From the NCBI RefSeq assembly GCF_000423945.1, contig NZ_KE384114.1, forward strand, positions 193,646-257,645: a stretch of DNA of 64,000 nt, written 5' to 3'. This DNA is from Butyrivibrio sp. XPD2002. Its GTDB lineage: Bacteria > Bacillota > Clostridia > Lachnospirales > Lachnospiraceae. This document shows, in pieces, positions 9,277-18,973 of the stretch. Under the pieces are notes generated by a model. The model did no database searches, was not told the DNA's origin, and saw only the letters and a program-made list of their open reading frames with translations. The first letter of the stretch is position 1; the number at the start of each line of letters is the position of its first letter. The translations under genes were made by a program, and so were the position numbers.

Positions 9277-9744
9277 GAGAGGATGAAGTGTGGCGTTAGA
9301 AAGGCGTTACACCAGGTTGTGAGAACATTGAATACTGGTTGCCTGCGGGTGTGACGTTCAGGAAGAAGTTACGTCTAATCGCGAACAATTGTTATCAGAG
9401 ACGCACCAGATGTCGGGAAATTTACAAGATTAAGAATAGTTTTACAGATGGAGTTGAGTCAGGATGCTCTATAATGGGAGCGTAGGATGAACAGTTTTAG
9501 AGATGATGGATTTTGAGGATATGCTTGAGCTGATTCCAATGGATGATTTTCATCCAGTTCATTCAAGTTTTAAAGAATTGACTGAACGCTAGCTTTAAAT
9601 ATACGCAATAACGTTAATGTATTTAGAAATCGTTCAGTCTATGAAATGACTTGTTCGCGCGCTGACGTAACGGTCCCCGAATATCAGCCCCCGCAAGCAA
9701 TCGATTTGGGATATGTTCACGAGTCGACGTATCATCTGCTGACT
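9277..9744. other. Gene-free stretch with degraded coding traces
   Basis: About 470 bases without a convincing gene. One frame stays open for about 50 codons around 9333-9486 without a usable start and family, and an ATG near 9504 heads a 30-codon ORF (MMDFEDMLELIPMDDFHP) without a ribosome site. Base composition is more GC-rich and irregular than in the flanks (for example CGCGCGCTGACG near 9656). It is probably a scar of lost DNA. Nothing can be identified. Confidence 0.4.
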
Positions 9745-10617
9745 CTACTCTAATACATATTCAAACCACTCATCATCAACCTGTACAAATCCAACAGAGG
9801 TAAACATTCGTTGGCTCTGGGTATTAAATGAATAGATATTGGCTTTGACCTTATCTATTCCTTTTTCTTTTGCAAGCGCAAGCATATCAAGAATGCATCT
9901 TCTTCCAATGTGCTTGTTTTGATACTCCTTGCAGATTACGATTGCAAGCTCGGCATTGTCCCTAAGTGAAACATCTCCCACAAGCTTTCCTTGATAGCTG
10001 ATATAGTAGCAGCACCCATGACTACTGAGGAAATCGTACATGGCATGTAAATTATCAATATCATAAACGTGGTCGATGTTGTCGACCTGCTTGCAGACAT
10101 CAGGATCCTGATACCAGGGAAGGGACTCCTCATCATTTCTGTAGTACGGAATGAGAGTAACATCTTCGTCGATTACGCGATAGCAGTTAAGCCTGAAAAT
10201 ATCACATCCATCGCGGCATCCATCATATACAAAGCCGTATTTTTGAGCGATGTGCTTTGTGACCTGTTGCTTGGGACTGCATTCTATGATGGCATTTTTT
10301 CCAGTAAGTCTTACCTTGTCGCAGAGTATTTCTGTAAGTTTGCAGGCGTAACCTTTTTCCCAGGCGGATTTGTTCAGAATCCATCCTATTTCAATAGAAT
10401 CCTGCTCGTACTCATGATAGATGACATATCCGATATAGTTCCCATCATTGTCCTCCGCTGCATATATAAGAGGTGTCTCGGTAAGAGCTGCTTCCTTAAG
10501 AAAATTCTCAGTTTTTTCAAGATTATATGGCTCTTCAATATATTTCATTACATCAGGATCAGAGATTGTTCCGTAAAGATTCATCAGATCTGATTCAATC
10601 ATTTTTCTGATATTCAT
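9745..10617 (-). CDS. Tandem GNAT acetyltransferase
   Basis: 290 residues formed of two GNAT folds. The first (about 1-145) shows GYVIYHEYEQDSIEIGWIL and KSAWEKGYACKLTEIL; the second (about 150-290) shows LVGDVSLRDNAELAIVI and YQNKHIGRRCILDMLALA, the acetyl-CoA-binding loop, then NTQSQRMFTSVGF. It would transfer acetyl groups to an amine on a protein or small molecule. The acceptor is unknown. The gene stands alone on the minus strand. Confidence 0.85.
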   Translation of the reverse strand: MNIRKMIESDLMNLYGTISDPDVMKYIEEPYNLEKTENFLKEAALTETPLIYAAEDNDGNYIGYVIYHEYEQDSIEIGWILNKSAWEKGYACKLTEILCDKVRLTGKNAIIECSPKQQVTKHIAQKYGFVYDGCRDGCDIFRLNCYRVIDEDVTLIPYYRNDEESLPWYQDPDVCKQVDNIDHVYDIDNLHAMYDFLSSHGCCYYISYQGKLVGDVSLRDNAELAIVICKEYQNKHIGRRCILDMLALAKEKGIDKVKANIYSFNTQSQRMFTSVGFVQVDDEWFEYVLE

Positions 10618-10748
10618 AATTGATCATTTTCCCCAAATATGATTTTTGCCTCAAAATAAGACCTTATTATTATATCTTTTTTTGTATAATAGGAAAGAAG
10701 CTAGATCAGGAAGCAGAATATGTAAATAAATAATCACAGGAAAATATT

Positions 10749-11351
10749 ATGACTAGAGAACAACAGAGACAACTGAAAGCATTAAAGATTGCACTACCGA
10801 AGATGCTTAAGGAGATTGCGAAAGAAAAGAAGCTCAAGAAAAAAGACGATATGCTCTATGATAAGAAAGGTGATCTGTTCTTCGATTGCTTTCTTTTTGT
10901 TTCGGTTAATAGTGCTAATGAATGTATCTGCTCTACAGAAGAGAGGTTTAAGCCTATGTGGCTCGATGATCTTTTTTGGGAGCTTTTTGATATGAAGGAA
11001 AACAGCAAGGAACCGGTGTCTCTTAGGGCGACAGGAGCCTTTGCGGTGAGCGGTGCTTCTATATACAAAGATGAGACAATTCTTTCCAAATGGACTGAAG
11101 AGGCGCTGCGTGGTGTGGTTGAAAAGTACGTAGATCATTTTTGCGAGAGTATGAAAAATACAGACTATGCGCTGTTCGAGGAAACGATTCACGAAGGATA
11201 TCATCATGAATTGAGAGCTGCGCTGTATTACCTTCATACCGGGCAGTATCAGAAGGCATTAGATGAAGTTGGAGATCAGAGAGGGTATTTTCACAATGGC
11301 GGGCTGGATATCAACGATGCCATAAGGGCGTATGCAAATGCAAATAAATAA
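10749..11351 (+). CDS. DUF4304-like protein
   Basis: 200 residues, cytosolic. The N-terminal half (LKEIAKEKKLKKKDDMLYDK, then a strand-rich part DLFFDCFLFVSV) resembles DUF4304 proteins, which have no established function. The C-terminal part is helical, with YYLHTGQYQKALDEVGDQRG, a single tetratricopeptide-like unit. There is no catalytic signature and no partner gene nearby. The family call is by pattern only. Confidence 0.6.
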   Translation: MTREQQRQLKALKIALPKMLKEIAKEKKLKKKDDMLYDKKGDLFFDCFLFVSVNSANECICSTEERFKPMWLDDLFWELFDMKENSKEPVSLRATGAFAVSGASIYKDETILSKWTEEALRGVVEKYVDHFCESMKNTDYALFEETIHEGYHHELRAALYYLHTGQYQKALDEVGDQRGYFHNGGLDINDAIRAYANANK

Positions 11352-11514
11352 AAATATGGCAGTTGAATTCGAACGTTCACGAATTAATAAATGGTATTTT
11401 GCAGTTATTTTACGGATTTTTAATAGATTTCCTTCTAAAAATTCGATAAGATATATATAGAGTCACCATGCAATTTAATTCTATTGTCTTTTTCTGAAAA
11501 ATGGAGAGTGAATT

Positions 11515-11910
11515 ATGTTTGAGAAGTCCATTCTGGTAGTAGATGATGATGATATGGTCCTTATGGTGCTTGAGAGGATACTTTCCCAGGAGTTTAAGGT
11601 CTATACTGCTGAGTCCGGCGAAAAGGCGCTGGAGGAATTCGATCAGCATCGGCCTGATATAATTCTGGCTGATTATATGATGCCCAAGATGAATGGCTTC
11701 GACATGATGGATAAGCTTCATGAGAAATACGGTCGTGGCATTTTCACGATTTTCATGACTGCAAATGATCAGGAAGATACTGAGATTGAAGTGTACAAGC
11801 ACGGAGCGCTTGCCTTCCTCAGAAAGCCTATAAAAGCGGATGAGCTCCTGACTACCATCAGATCAAGTATGGATAAGCTCGAGGCAATGAGGAAAAACAG
11901 TACACAGTAA
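11515..11910 (+). CDS. Stand-alone CheY-like response regulator receiver
   Basis: 131 residues, a single receiver domain: acidic triad VVDDDDM near residue 11, phospho-acceptor Asp in ILADYMMPKMNG, switch Thr in IFMTAND and the Lys in FLRKPI. There is no output domain, so it must act through a partner such as a kinase or a flagellar or diguanylate-cyclase protein. No cognate kinase lies next to it. An AGTG-rich site (GGAGAGTGAATT) precedes the ATG and a terminator follows. Confidence 0.9.
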   Translation: MFEKSILVVDDDDMVLMVLERILSQEFKVYTAESGEKALEEFDQHRPDIILADYMMPKMNGFDMMDKLHEKYGRGIFTIFMTANDQEDTEIEVYKHGALAFLRKPIKADELLTTIRSSMDKLEAMRKNSTQ

Positions 11911-11928
11911 TAATGTTGAAGTGATAAA

Positions 11929-11961
11929 GCACCATCCTAGGCAACGGGATGGTGCCTTTTT
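11929..11961 (+). terminator. Terminator of the receiver gene
   Basis: GCACCATCC pairs with GGATGGTGC, followed by CTTTTT. Confidence 0.9.
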
Positions 11962-12123
11962 AGGGAATTATTCTGAAAATTGACGAGCAATTTATTTCAG
12001 AGATGGTTCACTGTTTGACAAATTCACTGGAGCTTACGATAATAATTCAGTACTGAAAAGTCAGATTTAAATTATTAGCTGGAGCAAGAATTTTGTCCCA
12101 GACTTTATTATCAGAGGTGAAAT

Positions 12124-12669
12124 ATGTACGAGGAACTTACACAGCAGGCATCAAAGGTTACTGAAGAATTATGTGAAAAAGCAAAGCTGAAGAAAGGACA
12201 GATCCTTGTCATTGGCTGCTCAACATCAGAGGTTTGCGGCGATACTATCGGCACCGGTTCTAATCTTGAAGCGGCAGAAGCAGTTTTTGCAGGAATTTAT
12301 TCAGTTACACAAAAGCATGGAATTTATCTTGCAGCTCAGTGCTGCGAGCATCTTAACAGAGCCATAATAATAGAGGCTGATGCAGTTCCCGGACAGGATA
12401 TAGTCAATGTGGTTCCCCAGCCTAAGGCAGGCGGATCCTTTGCAACTACTGCTTACAAGACCTTTGAGCATCCGGTTGCAGTTGAAGAGATAAGAGCTGA
12501 TGCAGGTCTTGATATCGGCGACACTCTCATCGGAATGCATCTTAAGAAGGTTGCAGTTCCCTTAAGACTTGAAAATAGGGAAATCGGACAGGCACATATC
12601 ACCGCCGCAAGAGTACGTCCTAAATTCATCGGCGGAATACGTGCAAAGTATGATGAGACATTGGAGTGA
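12124..12669 (+). CDS. ywlG: UPF0340/YwlG family protein (TIGR01440)
   Basis: 181 residues, full length for the family. The characteristic motifs are GCSTSEVCGDTIGTGS, CCEHLNRA, PQPKAGGSFATTAY and the C-terminal RPKFIGGIRAKYDE. The family (DUF436) is widespread in Firmicutes and has no firmly established biochemical function. It is cytosolic, with a good ribosome site (AGAGGTGAAAT). It is a single gene, followed by a hairpin. Confidence 0.9.
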   Translation: MYEELTQQASKVTEELCEKAKLKKGQILVIGCSTSEVCGDTIGTGSNLEAAEAVFAGIYSVTQKHGIYLAAQCCEHLNRAIIIEADAVPGQDIVNVVPQPKAGGSFATTAYKTFEHPVAVEEIRADAGLDIGDTLIGMHLKKVAVPLRLENREIGQAHITAARVRPKFIGGIRAKYDETLE

Positions 12670-12673
12670 AAGA

Positions 12674-12713
12674 ATGTCCCCTCCTTACTGGTTATCCAGT
12701 AAAGAGGGGACAT
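12674..12713. terminator. Hairpin between convergent genes
   Basis: ATGTCCCCTC pairs with GAGGGGACAT, with an inner TTACTGG/CCAGTAA stem. There is no clear T run on either strand, so termination is weaker than elsewhere. It lies between ywlG and the convergent GH3 gene. Confidence 0.6.
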
Positions 12714-12740
12714 GTCAGTTTAAGGACGCCTCTAAATGAT

Positions 12741-14738
12741 TTAATCTGTTATGCCAAAACCTCTATTGTATAGATAAGTATCTCCGTAGATCAGGGTACC
12801 ATCGCTGTTTTCCTTAACTTCCGGTACATTTACAGGTAGATGCCCCTGCGGTTTGTTTGCACCAAATATTGTTTCCATTGCAGCGATGATATTGGCATTC
12901 ATAGCCTTCATACCTGTTCCGCTGTCTGTTTTTTCTGTAGGGTCAGTACCAAGCCCGAATCCCATATATGCAAGGACGATAGCATCTGCATCTGTGAAAA
13001 TAGCAGCATCATAGGGGAGATTTGAGCTTAAGAGTATGAATTTTCCGCCTGCGGCATGAGTATCTTCAATAGCACTCGACACACCAATGTACTGCGGGTT
13101 TTCTTTATCAAGAGCGCTGTTATTGTTTGCATAGGAAAGGCCTATTACAATATCCGATGAGGATATTTTTTCCTTCATATCATCCGGATAGTGAAGCTGG
13201 ACATCTGCTGAAGAATCATAGTAATAATCAATATTTATGTTAGCATCGTCAGCTATATAATTATTTTTTTTCAATTCATTTACTACGTATTGCAAGGTGT
13301 TGGCGTCTGTACTCTGTCTTCCCAGAACAAATATATTTTTTGTGTCCTTTGAAACAGGAAGAGTATTGCCTTCATTTTTAACAACAGTAATGGCTTCTCT
13401 TGCCATTTTAATTTCCGCATCATGATGTTCCCGAGAGCCAACCGTAGTAATGCTGTCGGCCACCTTTTTTTCAATGTCAGGAGTCTCATCATCATACATT
13501 ATTCCGTATTTGAGCTTGAGAGTCAGGATACGCGTTACGCTTTCGTCGATTGTGTCCTGACTGATTTCGCCGGATTCAACCTTAGAGGCTATTCCTGATA
13601 TATATCCATCATAGAAGGCTATTGCTTCTTCGTTTTTCATATCAAGGGGAATCAGCAAAAGATCGACATCGCTGTTGATGACCTCTTTGGCAATGTTTAC
13701 GCTGTACTCTACATAATTTGTTCCACCCGGAACAATTCCTGAGTTACCTATAGCGTCCATCTCCAGTGCATCGGTGACGACAACTCCGTTAAAACCAAGA
13801 TCTGTTCTGAGGATATCGGTTATCATTTTGTGGGACATGGTGGCAGGGTAGAAGCCCTTTGTAACACCATCTCCAAAGGTCTTTTCCTCGTCAATCAGAG
13901 GATAGGTTATGTGGGCGGTCATTATCATGTCAGCGCCGGCGTCAATAGCAGCTTTAAAAGGTACAAGCTCTGTTTCCTTTAGTTCATCATAGGTCTTTTC
14001 CACGGAAGGGGTGCCTATATGACTATCTACATCTGTATCACCATGACCGGGGAAATGCTTGTATGCTGCAATTATATTGCTTTTTTCCAGCCCTTTTACA
14101 TAAGAGATTCCAAGCGCTGCAACTGTATTGGGGTCATCTGAAAAAGATCTTGTTCCGATAACAGGATTATTAGGATCGCTATTTACATCTATGTCAGGTG
14201 CAAAATCAGTATTGAAACCAACAGCTGACATCTCTTCTCCGATAATCATGCCTGTTATTTCTGCATTGTTTTCGGCATCGGAAGTTGCTCCTATTGCCAT
14301 ATTTCCTGTCATACGGGTACCAGAGGTCAGCCTTATTACAATACCGCCTTCTTCATCAACAGATGTCAGATAGGGTATGTGCGTAGAAACACCTTCTATA
14401 TTTCTGTTGTTCTCCTGAAGGTCATGTAATAGTCTTGTGATCTGCTCGTTTCCGGTAATGTTATGACGAAAAAGGCATAATCCACCGTATTGATGGCGCC
14501 TTAGAGCTTCGCTGATTTGGGGAACGGCATTTATATCTGTAATATTTTCTTCGTTCCAGGTGCGGATTGAGGGAATGATCATCTGAGAGATCTTTTCATC
14601 AAGAGTCATTGTTTGGACTATTTGTTTTGCTCTGGCTTCAGGTTCCTGGCTTGAAGAATAGCCGGTCAATACAAATGAACCAATGAGTATGGAAAGGACA
14701 AGTAACACGGATAACATTCTGGAAAATTTAGATTTCAT
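12741..14738 (-). CDS. GH3 beta-N-acetylhexosaminidase (NagZ-like), secreted
   Basis: 665 residues. The start is the ATG at 14738, which has an AGGAGG nine bases upstream; the 26 codons before it lack signal-peptide character. After a signal peptide, the GH3 domain carries YKHFPGHGDTDVDSH (loop with the catalytic Asp-His dyad of NagZ-type enzymes) and GVVVTDALEMDAI (nucleophile Asp). A C-terminal alpha/beta domain follows, as in Bacillus-type enzymes. It would cleave N-acetylglucosamine from cell-wall fragments or chitosugars. Where a lipoprotein box would have Cys, the sequence reads LTGY (Tyr 27), so lipid anchoring appears lost. Confidence 0.88.
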   Translation of the reverse strand: MKSKFSRMLSVLLVLSILIGSFVLTGYSSSQEPEARAKQIVQTMTLDEKISQMIIPSIRTWNEENITDINAVPQISEALRRHQYGGLCLFRHNITGNEQITRLLHDLQENNRNIEGVSTHIPYLTSVDEEGGIVIRLTSGTRMTGNMAIGATSDAENNAEITGMIIGEEMSAVGFNTDFAPDIDVNSDPNNPVIGTRSFSDDPNTVAALGISYVKGLEKSNIIAAYKHFPGHGDTDVDSHIGTPSVEKTYDELKETELVPFKAAIDAGADMIMTAHITYPLIDEEKTFGDGVTKGFYPATMSHKMITDILRTDLGFNGVVVTDALEMDAIGNSGIVPGGTNYVEYSVNIAKEVINSDVDLLLIPLDMKNEEAIAFYDGYISGIASKVESGEISQDTIDESVTRILTLKLKYGIMYDDETPDIEKKVADSITTVGSREHHDAEIKMAREAITVVKNEGNTLPVSKDTKNIFVLGRQSTDANTLQYVVNELKKNNYIADDANINIDYYYDSSADVQLHYPDDMKEKISSSDIVIGLSYANNNSALDKENPQYIGVSSAIEDTHAAGGKFILLSSNLPYDAAIFTDADAIVLAYMGFGLGTDPTEKTDSGTGMKAMNANIIAAMETIFGANKPQGHLPVNVPEVKENSDGTLIYGDTYLYNRGFGITD

Positions 14739-14945
14739 TTTCTGAATCCTCCTGGGTATTGTACTTTGAACTATATGACAATGATATTTTATCATTTGTG
14801 CTGTGACATAAATCATGACCGGCGTTTATTTAATATAATTTTTAGATGATCACCTGACCTTCAAAACCTCCGAATCAGGACTCCCTCAGGCATCTTTCCA
14901 ACCTTATAGATAGTTTATAGAAATATAATTATTTCCAATTTATCC

Positions 14946-16853
14946 ATGTGCTATCATCAAATTATGGAAGAATCAAAGAAACTGATCGCTTTTATGGGAG
15001 GAATGCTCGATCAGGAAAAGAACAGTAACTTTATACGGGAACTTGAAAAAGAGAGTAACAGACAGGGGTATTTCATCATAGCCTTTAGCTTTTCTGAGAC
15101 TACGGTTTGGGATCAGGACAGGGACAACTGTGAGCTGAAGCTTATCGACTTGTGCTCCCACCTTGATATCAAGGTCATAATTGTGCAGCTTGAGTTCATA
15201 AAAAATGATTATCTTGTTGTAGCAATAGAGAAGCTGGGGCAGAGGAAGGGTATACCTGTTATTGTCATGGAAAAATATCTTCCCGGCAGGATTAATATTT
15301 CCATGCGCTATAGTGAAGGATTCAAATCAATAGTAAGGCATGTGATAGATGTTCATGGTTGCCGTAATATCAACATGATTGCGGGACCACAGGGAGATCA
15401 TTTCTCCGAGGATAGAATCAAAGCATATAAAGAGGTTCTGGCTGAGAAAAATATTTCCTTTGAGGAGGGAAGGCTTTTGTATGGTGATTTCTGGGACAGA
15501 CCTGCAAGAGAAGCCACAAGGTGCTTCATAGAATCCGGGGATAAGATAGATGCCATTGTGTGTGCAAATGATGCTATGGCCATAGCATGTGCGGATGAGC
15601 TGAGAGCCTTGGGATACAGGGTTCCGGAGGACATTATTGTTACCGGTTTTGACGGAATAAAAAGCGGTCTGTTTAATGTGCCATCAATATCCACGGTTGC
15701 CCCTGACTATGAGAGTGAAGCAAAAAAAGTCATCAGCCTTATTAAGGACCACAAGGACTCTGACAATGCAACAAGTCATGATGTGGATTTTAAACTTAAG
15801 CTTAGGAACTCATGTGGCTGTAGCAGAGCAGAGGATATATTGTCTCTTGAGGATATAAATGTGCTCTCAAACAGCTATGCTGATGTAAACTGGGCAGTTA
15901 ACAGTATTAACAACCTTATGGCTGAGGCAGCAGTACTGGAAACACTTTGTGACCTGTCAAAAACGATTACCACTACTTTGTGGCTTTGGAAGAGACAATT
16001 CCAGTTTGTAGGAGTGTTCTCGGATCTTTTGGCCCCTGAAATTGAAGGAATAGGCAACCACAGATATATAACCATGTTCAGGTCTGAAAAAGGCGAGCGT
16101 TCCGGAATAGGAACCTCCTATGACGAGGCGGAATTTATACCGGGCTTTGAGGATATCATAAACAGTGCTGAGTCGAATCTTCTTTTAGTGCGTCTTCTTC
16201 ACGCAGGAAATCAGGTCTTCGGTTATCTTTGCTATGGCATAAAGGATACCACAAACAGGGATATCAGAAGATGTGAAGAGTTTGGAATGTTCCTGTCTTC
16301 ATCCATAAATGCAGTAATTGCCAACAGGAACCTTGCCAGGATGCGCCACGAGATAGAGCAGGTATCTGTTTTGGATTACCTTACAGGTATCTATAACAGA
16401 AGAGGCTTCATGGCAGAGCTGAAGAAAATAGTGGAGTCAACCAATAATTACGGAAAGTATCTGACCATTTTTTCCATAGATATGGACAGACTAAAATATA
16501 TTAACGACATGTTTGGACATGCTCAGGGTGACTTTGCAATAAAGAGTATGGCTGAAGCAATAAAGCATTTTTCTTCAAGAAACGGAATCTGCGCCCGCTA
16601 TGGCGGAGATGAGTTCGCCTGCGCAATTATCACTGATACGGATGTGAATTTGTCTGCTGAAACAGTGAGAAGCAGACTTGATGTTTTCCTTATGGCAAAG
16701 GAAAGTGTTGCTGAAAAAGAATATAAAATAGCCGCCAGCATTGGAAGCGCCGGAGGTGTAATAAATAATACAATCGATGTCCAGAGTCTCATGGACATAG
16801 CTGATGAAAAGATGTATGCGGATAAAAATGAAAGAAAGCAAGCCAGGAAGTGA
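14946..16853 (+). CDS. LacI-type sugar-sensor domain fused to GGDEF diguanylate cyclase
   Basis: 635 residues, no signal peptide, cytosolic. Residues about 8-290 form a LacI/periplasmic-binding-like sensor (IVCANDAMAIACADELRALG, VTGFDGIKSG) without the DNA-binding part. A GAF-like linker region (about 300-470) leads to a GGDEF domain with an intact RYGGDEFACAI active site. It should make cyclic di-GMP in response to a sugar or similar ligand. Neither this ATG nor the one at 14964 has a clear ribosome site, so the start is uncertain. No EAL domain is present. Confidence 0.87.
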   Translation: MCYHQIMEESKKLIAFMGGMLDQEKNSNFIRELEKESNRQGYFIIAFSFSETTVWDQDRDNCELKLIDLCSHLDIKVIIVQLEFIKNDYLVVAIEKLGQRKGIPVIVMEKYLPGRINISMRYSEGFKSIVRHVIDVHGCRNINMIAGPQGDHFSEDRIKAYKEVLAEKNISFEEGRLLYGDFWDRPAREATRCFIESGDKIDAIVCANDAMAIACADELRALGYRVPEDIIVTGFDGIKSGLFNVPSISTVAPDYESEAKKVISLIKDHKDSDNATSHDVDFKLKLRNSCGCSRAEDILSLEDINVLSNSYADVNWAVNSINNLMAEAAVLETLCDLSKTITTTLWLWKRQFQFVGVFSDLLAPEIEGIGNHRYITMFRSEKGERSGIGTSYDEAEFIPGFEDIINSAESNLLLVRLLHAGNQVFGYLCYGIKDTTNRDIRRCEEFGMFLSSSINAVIANRNLARMRHEIEQVSVLDYLTGIYNRRGFMAELKKIVESTNNYGKYLTIFSIDMDRLKYINDMFGHAQGDFAIKSMAEAIKHFSSRNGICARYGGDEFACAIITDTDVNLSAETVRSRLDVFLMAKESVAEKEYKIAASIGSAGGVINNTIDVQSLMDIADEKMYADKNERKQARK

Positions 16854-16882
16854 GTCAGGGGGGCAATCCATATATCGCGTAT

Positions 16883-16916
16883 AAAAAAGCAGGAGTTTTT
16901 GATGCTCCTGCTTTTT
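16883..16916. terminator. Bidirectional-looking terminator after the GGDEF gene
   Basis: AAAAAGCAGGAG pairs with CTCCTGCTTTTT around an eight-base loop. Confidence 0.9.
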
Positions 16917-17044
16917 CTTAAATTACTTATTGATTGCTTTAACAAGCTTTGTCACAATAATATTTCTTTTAATACCTGCAACAAAAGTGCTGGCTTATCT
17001 GTTATAAGAATAGTAAACTAATCAAGCACGGAGGAAGGCATATT

Positions 17045-18034
17045 ATGAGAAGAATAATATTGATAATGCTAACAACATGTATGTTTTTGAGTGGATGTAG
17101 TGCTATAGACAAAAAGGAAAAGCCTGCTGATGCGGAAGAGAAAACTGTTGAAGAAACCAATCAGAATGATGAGCCTGCAGCGGATGTAGCAAATGTTGCA
17201 GAATCTGAAGTGATTGCAGATGAAAACACAGATGACGGAGATGTTAAGGATGTAAATGACGATGATCCCGATAAGGAAACGGAATCATCTGATAGTGATA
17301 CTACTGCTTCCATCCAAAATGAAATCGCTGAGATCGAGACAAAATACCAGGAGTATGAAGATCTTGACTGGGCTAGTATGCCCCAACAGCCAGCAAACAT
17401 CACAACGTACGAGATGTATAAGCTTTGGGATGATGAACTAAATTCAATCTGGAGCAGGTTGGTGGAAGAGGTGACTCCCGAGAAGAAGGAAGAATTACTA
17501 GCTGATCAGCGTGAATGGATAAAGAAAAAAGAAGCAAGTGTTAAGGCTGCCGGAGAAGAGGCTGAGGGCGGTACACTTCAGCCACAGCTTGAGAATGGAA
17601 CAGCCTGCAGATATACAAGGAAAAGGGTATATTATTTAGCTTCTGAACTCGCTGCTGCTAGAGGAGAGAGCTTTAAAACTCCGGTAAAAGTTGAAGAGAG
17701 CTTTGCTGATTTTGACCTCAGCCTGGATGAGGTGTTTTCTAAGTTTGAGGGGCAGTGGATTTTTGATGTGGACAGAGGTGCCTGCATAGGTGTAGAAAAG
17801 TCGCAGGAAAGCCCCTATGCGCCTGAAGGAAGTACCTGGACGGTATGGGTTACAGGAGGCGACATTATTTCAGACCTGGATGTAATTGATTATACGGATA
17901 CTACAATAACCTTTTATAGGAACAATACCAATTTTGATTCGTATTATATACTTCGATTCAACTTGGAAGGCGGCGTTGAGATGGCATACGGAAATTCACT
18001 GGAGGCCATGGATGATGTGATTGTATCTTATTGA
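17045..18034 (+). CDS. Lipoprotein with LprI-like (DUF1311) domain
   Basis: 329 residues. The signal peptide ends in the lipobox LSGC (Cys 18), so the protein is anchored outside the membrane. An acidic, low-complexity linker (about 25-95) follows. Residues about 100-200 match the lysozyme-inhibitor LprI-like DUF1311 fold (LADQREWIKKKEASVKAA, ENGTACRYTRKRVYYLA). A C-terminal domain (FEGQWIFDVDRG, about 240-329) is strand-rich and unassigned. A role at the envelope is likely; lysozyme inhibition is only a family-level guess. The ribosome site is CGGAGGAAGG. Confidence 0.8.
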   Translation: MRRIILIMLTTCMFLSGCSAIDKKEKPADAEEKTVEETNQNDEPAADVANVAESEVIADENTDDGDVKDVNDDDPDKETESSDSDTTASIQNEIAEIETKYQEYEDLDWASMPQQPANITTYEMYKLWDDELNSIWSRLVEEVTPEKKEELLADQREWIKKKEASVKAAGEEAEGGTLQPQLENGTACRYTRKRVYYLASELAAARGESFKTPVKVEESFADFDLSLDEVFSKFEGQWIFDVDRGACIGVEKSQESPYAPEGSTWTVWVTGGDIISDLDVIDYTDTTITFYRNNTNFDSYYILRFNLEGGVEMAYGNSLEAMDDVIVSY

Positions 18035-18096
18035 TATCTTATAACGCGCTATGGAGATATGTTATGAATAAGAACAAAAAGGCTGGGATTGAATTA

Positions 18097-18870
18097 TTAA
18101 AATCGTCTCACCAAAACTCCTTCTGCGCTGCCAACACAGCCGCTGCTTAGAAGGAGTTTTTTTATGCCTCGCTGTAGGGAAGTATCCTCGGGAAGATCTG
18201 CGAACACAACTGTATTCCTTTGTCCGCCTGCGATGTGGAAAACCCACTCAAGAAAATCCATGGCATCAGGAAATTCTTCCTCAATATCAAAGGCATTCTG
18301 AAAACGGATAATATTGGAATCCTCTTTTAAAAGTGTCTTAAGCTTTGGCGCCAAAAGCCAGCTCTCACAGCGGATGGCGCTGTTTTCTTTTTCCGGAAAA
18401 TACTTAGCAAAAAACTCCTTAGCCATATCCAGTGACATATTCAAGGGGGCGGATTTCATGACCGCATCAGAGGGAATGTGTAGGTAAAGATTTTCATTAC
18501 CATCTATGATTTCGTATTCCAGTTCGCCGATTCTAAACAGTTTGGCGTTCACCTGCCTGGTGGTCCAAAAATCTCTGTCGAAGCCGTAGTACCCGTAGGA
18601 TACGAAGTGCTCATGGACAAATCTTGAAAAGCATCCAATGGTAGCTATGAAAATATCCTCAGGGAACCTCTGCCAGGAGCCGTTCAATCTATTCTCCACG
18701 GAATTTACAAGGTGATCGGTTAAAATTTCAAGCCCTGGAATTGATGCAGATGTATTATCATCTCCAGCATTTTCAAAGCATAACAAAACAGCATCAGTAA
18801 CCTCGCCCGGCATACTGATGTCCTCCAGCAGCTTTCTTAATGAATTTTCTAAATTATATTTTTCGCTCAT
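18097..18870 (-). CDS. GNAT-like acyltransferase-domain protein
   Basis: 257 residues. The C-terminal half (LYLHIPSDAVM, FFAKYFPEKENSAIRCESWL, NIIRFQNAFDIEEEFPDAMD) matches the GNAT-like C-terminal domain found in proteins annotated as acyltransferase-domain or DUF5596 proteins. The N-terminal half is helical with GYYGFDRDFWTTRQ. No substrate is known. It is convergent with the LprI-like gene and divergent from the GH20 gene, so its promoter lies in the short 18871-18973 interval. Confidence 0.7.
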   Translation of the reverse strand: MSEKYNLENSLRKLLEDISMPGEVTDAVLLCFENAGDDNTSASIPGLEILTDHLVNSVENRLNGSWQRFPEDIFIATIGCFSRFVHEHFVSYGYYGFDRDFWTTRQVNAKLFRIGELEYEIIDGNENLYLHIPSDAVMKSAPLNMSLDMAKEFFAKYFPEKENSAIRCESWLLAPKLKTLLKEDSNIIRFQNAFDIEEEFPDAMDFLEWVFHIAGGQRNTVVFADLPEDTSLQRGIKKLLLSSGCVGSAEGVLVRRF

Positions 18871-18973
18871 GCTCTTATGGTAAGATAAGAATAGAGCTAA
18901 GTCAAACGGTGTAACGTCAGTAAAAGAACAAAATATTGCTGATAAGTCATATATAAAACAGGGGGGAGAAAAA

